Below, piece by piece: positions 6,091 to 8,128 of a stretch of DNA of 8,128 nt (positions are counted from its first letter, which is position 1; every line of letters starts with the position of its first letter). The notes under the pieces are model-generated. The model was not told the origin of the DNA. It saw only the letters and a program-made list of their open reading frames with translations, and did no database searches. The position numbers and the translations under genes were made by a program. This DNA comes from Candidatus Delongbacteria bacterium (GTDB lineage: Bacteria; Delongbacteria; UBA4055), in assembly GCA_016938535.1 (NCBI GenBank), contig JAFGUL010000150.1, positions 1-8,128 of the forward strand. The letters are read 5' to 3'.

Positions 6091-7791
6091 ATGATAGAAT
6101 TCACAGATCACATTATTGACAGGGTCGGGAGGGAATTTCCTGAACTGAAAGATAAAATTACTCCCGAGTTTTTTGAAAATCCCAAAAATCCGGATTTCGG
6201 TGATTCCGCTCTACCCTGTTTCAGGTTTGCCCAAATATTCAAAAAAGCTCCCGCTGCGATAGCGGATGAACTCAAAGAAATTTTTGTTCAGGATGAATAT
6301 TTCGACAGTATTTCGAACATAAGCGGATATCTGAACTTTAAATACAACCGTAAAATGTACTCAAAGATTCTTTGTAATAAATTCGTCAGCGGTGAAATAT
6401 TCAGAGAACTCGGATCGACAGGAAGCGGCAAAACGATAGTAATTGACTATTCGCACCCTAATGTGGCAAAGAACATGGGTATCCATAACCTCAGATCCAC
6501 TATCATAGGGCAGTCGCTTCACAATATTTATTCATTTCTGGGCTACAGAACGGTCGGGGTCAACCACCTCGGTGACTGGGGGACACAGTTCGGCAAGCTT
6601 ATACGGGCGATCGAACTCTGGTCTTCGGAAGAAGAACTCAGACAAAAAGGAGTGCTTCTCTTAAACGATCTCTATGTGAAATTTCACTCAGAGGCAGAAA
6701 ACGATCGCTCTCTCGAAGAAAGTGCGAGGGAATGGTTCATCAGACTGGAAAACAAAGATCCTGAAGCTGTAAAATGGTGGAAACTTTTCATAGATGTTTC
6801 GATGAGAGCATACAATGAGATTTATGACAGACTGAATGTGAAATTCGATTTCGTTACAGGTGAATCCTTTTACATTCAATTCCTCGAAGAAACTATAAAC
6901 AGGCTCAATGACAAAAACCTCACTGAAATAAGCGAAGGCGCGCTCGTTGTAAAATTTGATGATAGTGAGAATATGCCTCCCTGCCTGTTAAAGAAATCCG
7001 ACGGCGCTACTTTATACGCGACGAGAGATATCGCAGCGGCAATGTACAGGCTTAAAGAATTCGATCCGCATAAGGTGATCTATGTTACTGATGTAGCTCA
7101 GGAACTTCATTTCAGACAGGTATTCAGGGTTATAGAAAAATACGACCCTTCATCTTCGGGTAAATTCGAGCATGTCAGGTTCGGAAGACTGAGCTTCGGA
7201 GATATTCAGATGTCAACCCGAAAAGGAAACATCGTACCGCTCGAGGAAGTTTTGGACAGAGCCAGGCAGAAAGTGCTTGAAATAATTGACGGAAGGGATA
7301 TTGAGATATCAGACAGGGAAAAAACCGCTGATAAGATCGGTATCGGGGCTGTGATCTTTAATGATCTCTCTGTTTCCAGGATCAAGAATATCGTTTTCGA
7401 CTGGGAAAAAACTCTTTCTTTTGAGGGTGAGACAGGCCCGCATGTACAATATTCTTATGTCCGCATGAAAAACATACTCGACAGGTTAAGTGATACGGAT
7501 AATGATATCGATCACAGCCTTCTTACTGATGATTATTCCTTTGAGCTTCTCAAATTGATCGAACAGTTCGGAGAGAAAGTCATTCTCGCCCGAAATGAGA
7601 ACGAACCTTCCGTTATAGCGAATTACCTGCTTGACCTTTCAAAATCGTTCAACAGATTCTATCAGAACAACAGGGTCGCCGGTGAGGAAAGGAATATAAC
7701 TGATGCGAGGTCAATGCTCTTAAACATACTTCTTTCAGTTTACGGAAAATGTATGGACATGCTCAATATAGAGAAAATTAACAGAATGTAG
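6091..7791 (+). CDS. argS: Arginyl-tRNA synthetase with altered HIGH motif
   Basis: This class I enzyme charges tRNA-Arg with arginine. The 566 residues fit the family. Visible in order: the N-terminal Add1-type tRNA-binding domain (1 to about 100), catalytic entry SHPNVAKNMGIHNLRSTIIG (121-140), NHLGDWGTQFGKL (158-170), DGATLYATRDIA (304-315), the KMSKS-equivalent QMSTRKGN (373-380), and a DALR anticodon domain from about 450 (GPHVQYSYVRMKNIL) to the C-terminal INRM. The usual HxGH reads GIHN (130-133), so both HIGH histidine positions are changed, while flanking PNxAK and LRSTIIG are intact. The ATG directly abuts the frr stop and only a weak purine-rich SD lies within frr, so translation is probably coupled. 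The reading frame is undamaged throughout, which argues against a pseudogene. Confidence 0.95.
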   Translation: MIEFTDHIIDRVGREFPELKDKITPEFFENPKNPDFGDSALPCFRFAQIFKKAPAAIADELKEIFVQDEYFDSISNISGYLNFKYNRKMYSKILCNKFVSGEIFRELGSTGSGKTIVIDYSHPNVAKNMGIHNLRSTIIGQSLHNIYSFLGYRTVGVNHLGDWGTQFGKLIRAIELWSSEEELRQKGVLLLNDLYVKFHSEAENDRSLEESAREWFIRLENKDPEAVKWWKLFIDVSMRAYNEIYDRLNVKFDFVTGESFYIQFLEETINRLNDKNLTEISEGALVVKFDDSENMPPCLLKKSDGATLYATRDIAAAMYRLKEFDPHKVIYVTDVAQELHFRQVFRVIEKYDPSSSGKFEHVRFGRLSFGDIQMSTRKGNIVPLEEVLDRARQKVLEIIDGRDIEISDREKTADKIGIGAVIFNDLSVSRIKNIVFDWEKTLSFEGETGPHVQYSYVRMKNILDRLSDTDNDIDHSLLTDDYSFELLKLIEQFGEKVILARNENEPSVIANYLLDLSKSFNRFYQNNRVAGEERNITDARSMLLNILLSVYGKCMDMLNIEKINRM

Positions 7792-7802
7792 GATCTATTT
7801 TG
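7790..7802 (+). promoter_or_regulatory. Ribosome binding site fixing the TTG start of the kinase gene
   Basis: AGGA at 7790-7793 overlaps the argS stop codon and lies 6 nt before TTG at 7800-7802. The kinase frame has an in-frame stop at 7779-7781, and no ATG or GTG occurs before the TTG. The first in-frame ATG downstream comes after the nucleotide-binding loop and lysine. TTG is therefore the best start. Confidence 0.7.
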
Positions 7803-8128
7803 GAAACCGAAAGCATAAAAACAATTGATAATAAGTATAATGTGGTCAGAAAGCTCGGGAAAGGCGGTTCAAGCACTGTTTATCTGGTTGAAGATTACAA
7901 CAGGAACCTTCTTGCACTGAAACTGCTCAACAGGCATTCAACACAGAAAAAGATCCAGAGACTGAAGAACGAATTCAGGCTCATGTGTGCTCTTAACCAT
8001 AAGAATATAGCTAAAGTCTTCGATTTCGGTTACGATCCTGATCTTGGTAATTATTATTTTACGCTTGAATATATTCCCGACGGAAACTTCATTACTTTCA
8101 ATCAGCTTTTTAATTCTAAAGAGACCAA
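7800..8128 (+). CDS. Hanks-type Ser/Thr protein kinase, N-terminal part (3' truncated by window edge)
   Basis: About 109 residues are visible, and the frame stays open to the right edge. The N-lobe of a eukaryotic-like kinase is clear: YNVVRKLGKGGSSTVYLVED at residues 13-32 holds the glycine-rich loop (GKGGSSTV, 20-27). The ATP-binding lysine is Lys41 in LALKLL, and Glu58 in RLKNEFRLM fits the helix C glutamate. LNHKNIAKVFDFGYD (65-79) and the hinge FTLEYIPDG follow. The catalytic loop, DFG motif and anything downstream are outside the window, so activity, membrane anchoring and any sensor or TPR/GAF domains cannot be judged. It starts 8 nt after the argS stop at a TTG codon with its own SD, suggesting it is the third gene of frr-argS-kinase. 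Large signalling kinases with this N-lobe style are known, but the architecture here is unknown. Confidence 0.85.
   Translation, partial: METESIKTIDNKYNVVRKLGKGGSSTVYLVEDYNRNLLALKLLNRHSTQKKIQRLKNEFRLMCALNHKNIAKVFDFGYDPDLGNYYFTLEYIPDGNFITFNQLFNSKET

Noticed and set aside
5497..6111. 204-codon open frame on the minus strand opposite frr
   Set aside because: It lies fully antisense to an unmistakable frr, is Phe/Cys-rich with no recognisable domain, and is a by-product of frr codon use.
6412..6435. Walker A match GSTGSGKT in ArgRS (residues 108-115)
   Set aside because: This stretch just before the catalytic strand is often Gly/Lys-rich in ArgRS. No other P-loop NTPase motifs are present, so the match is by chance.

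Overview
This window is compact bacterial DNA of moderate-to-low GC, with every credible gene on the + strand, short intergenic gaps and clear Shine-Dalgarno sites (recurring ACGGAG/AAGGAG 5-6 nt before ATG). Arginine is often AGA/AGG. The phosphate butyryltransferase/butyrate kinase pair points to an anaerobe that makes or uses butyrate or other short-chain acyl phosphates. The sequence alone does not fix the taxon. The strong SD sites and sigma70-like boxes argue against typical Bacteroidota. An uncultured FCB-type or similar candidate-phylum anaerobe is only a guess.

Layout: (1) 2-742, 3' part of a prohibitin-type SPFH protein cut by the left edge, followed after 49 nt by a 61-residue PspC-domain membrane protein (792-977). 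(2) 978-1096, an AT-rich gap with a likely promoter, then ptb (1097-2002) and buk (2028-3104), closed by a good intrinsic terminator (3130-3155). (3) A promoter, then a tightly packed two-gene unit: an SPFH/YdjI-like protein with a C-terminal GYF_2-type domain (3229-4326) and, 1 nt later, a double zinc-ribbon, tail-anchored membrane protein (4328-5440). (4) A promoter with the same layout as the previous one, then frr (5515-6090), argS (6091-7791, no gap) and the N-terminal part of a Hanks-type Ser/Thr kinase starting with TTG (7800 to the right edge).

How the genes relate: ptb-buk turns an acyl-CoA into the free acid with ATP gain. frr and argS are translation genes, here unusually set as neighbours and followed by a signalling kinase. 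The prohibitin, PspC, SPFH-GYF_2 and zinc-ribbon genes all belong to membrane-organising or phage-shock-type families. The last two resemble the YdjI and YdjG proteins that partner PspA in Bacillus, although no PspA is visible here.

Most of the window is housekeeping. The points most worth a second look are the SPFH-GYF_2/zinc-ribbon unit near a PspC gene, the replaced HIGH signature in ArgRS, and the duplicated promoter architecture. I found no tRNA, rRNA, CRISPR array, insertion sequence or clear riboswitch.
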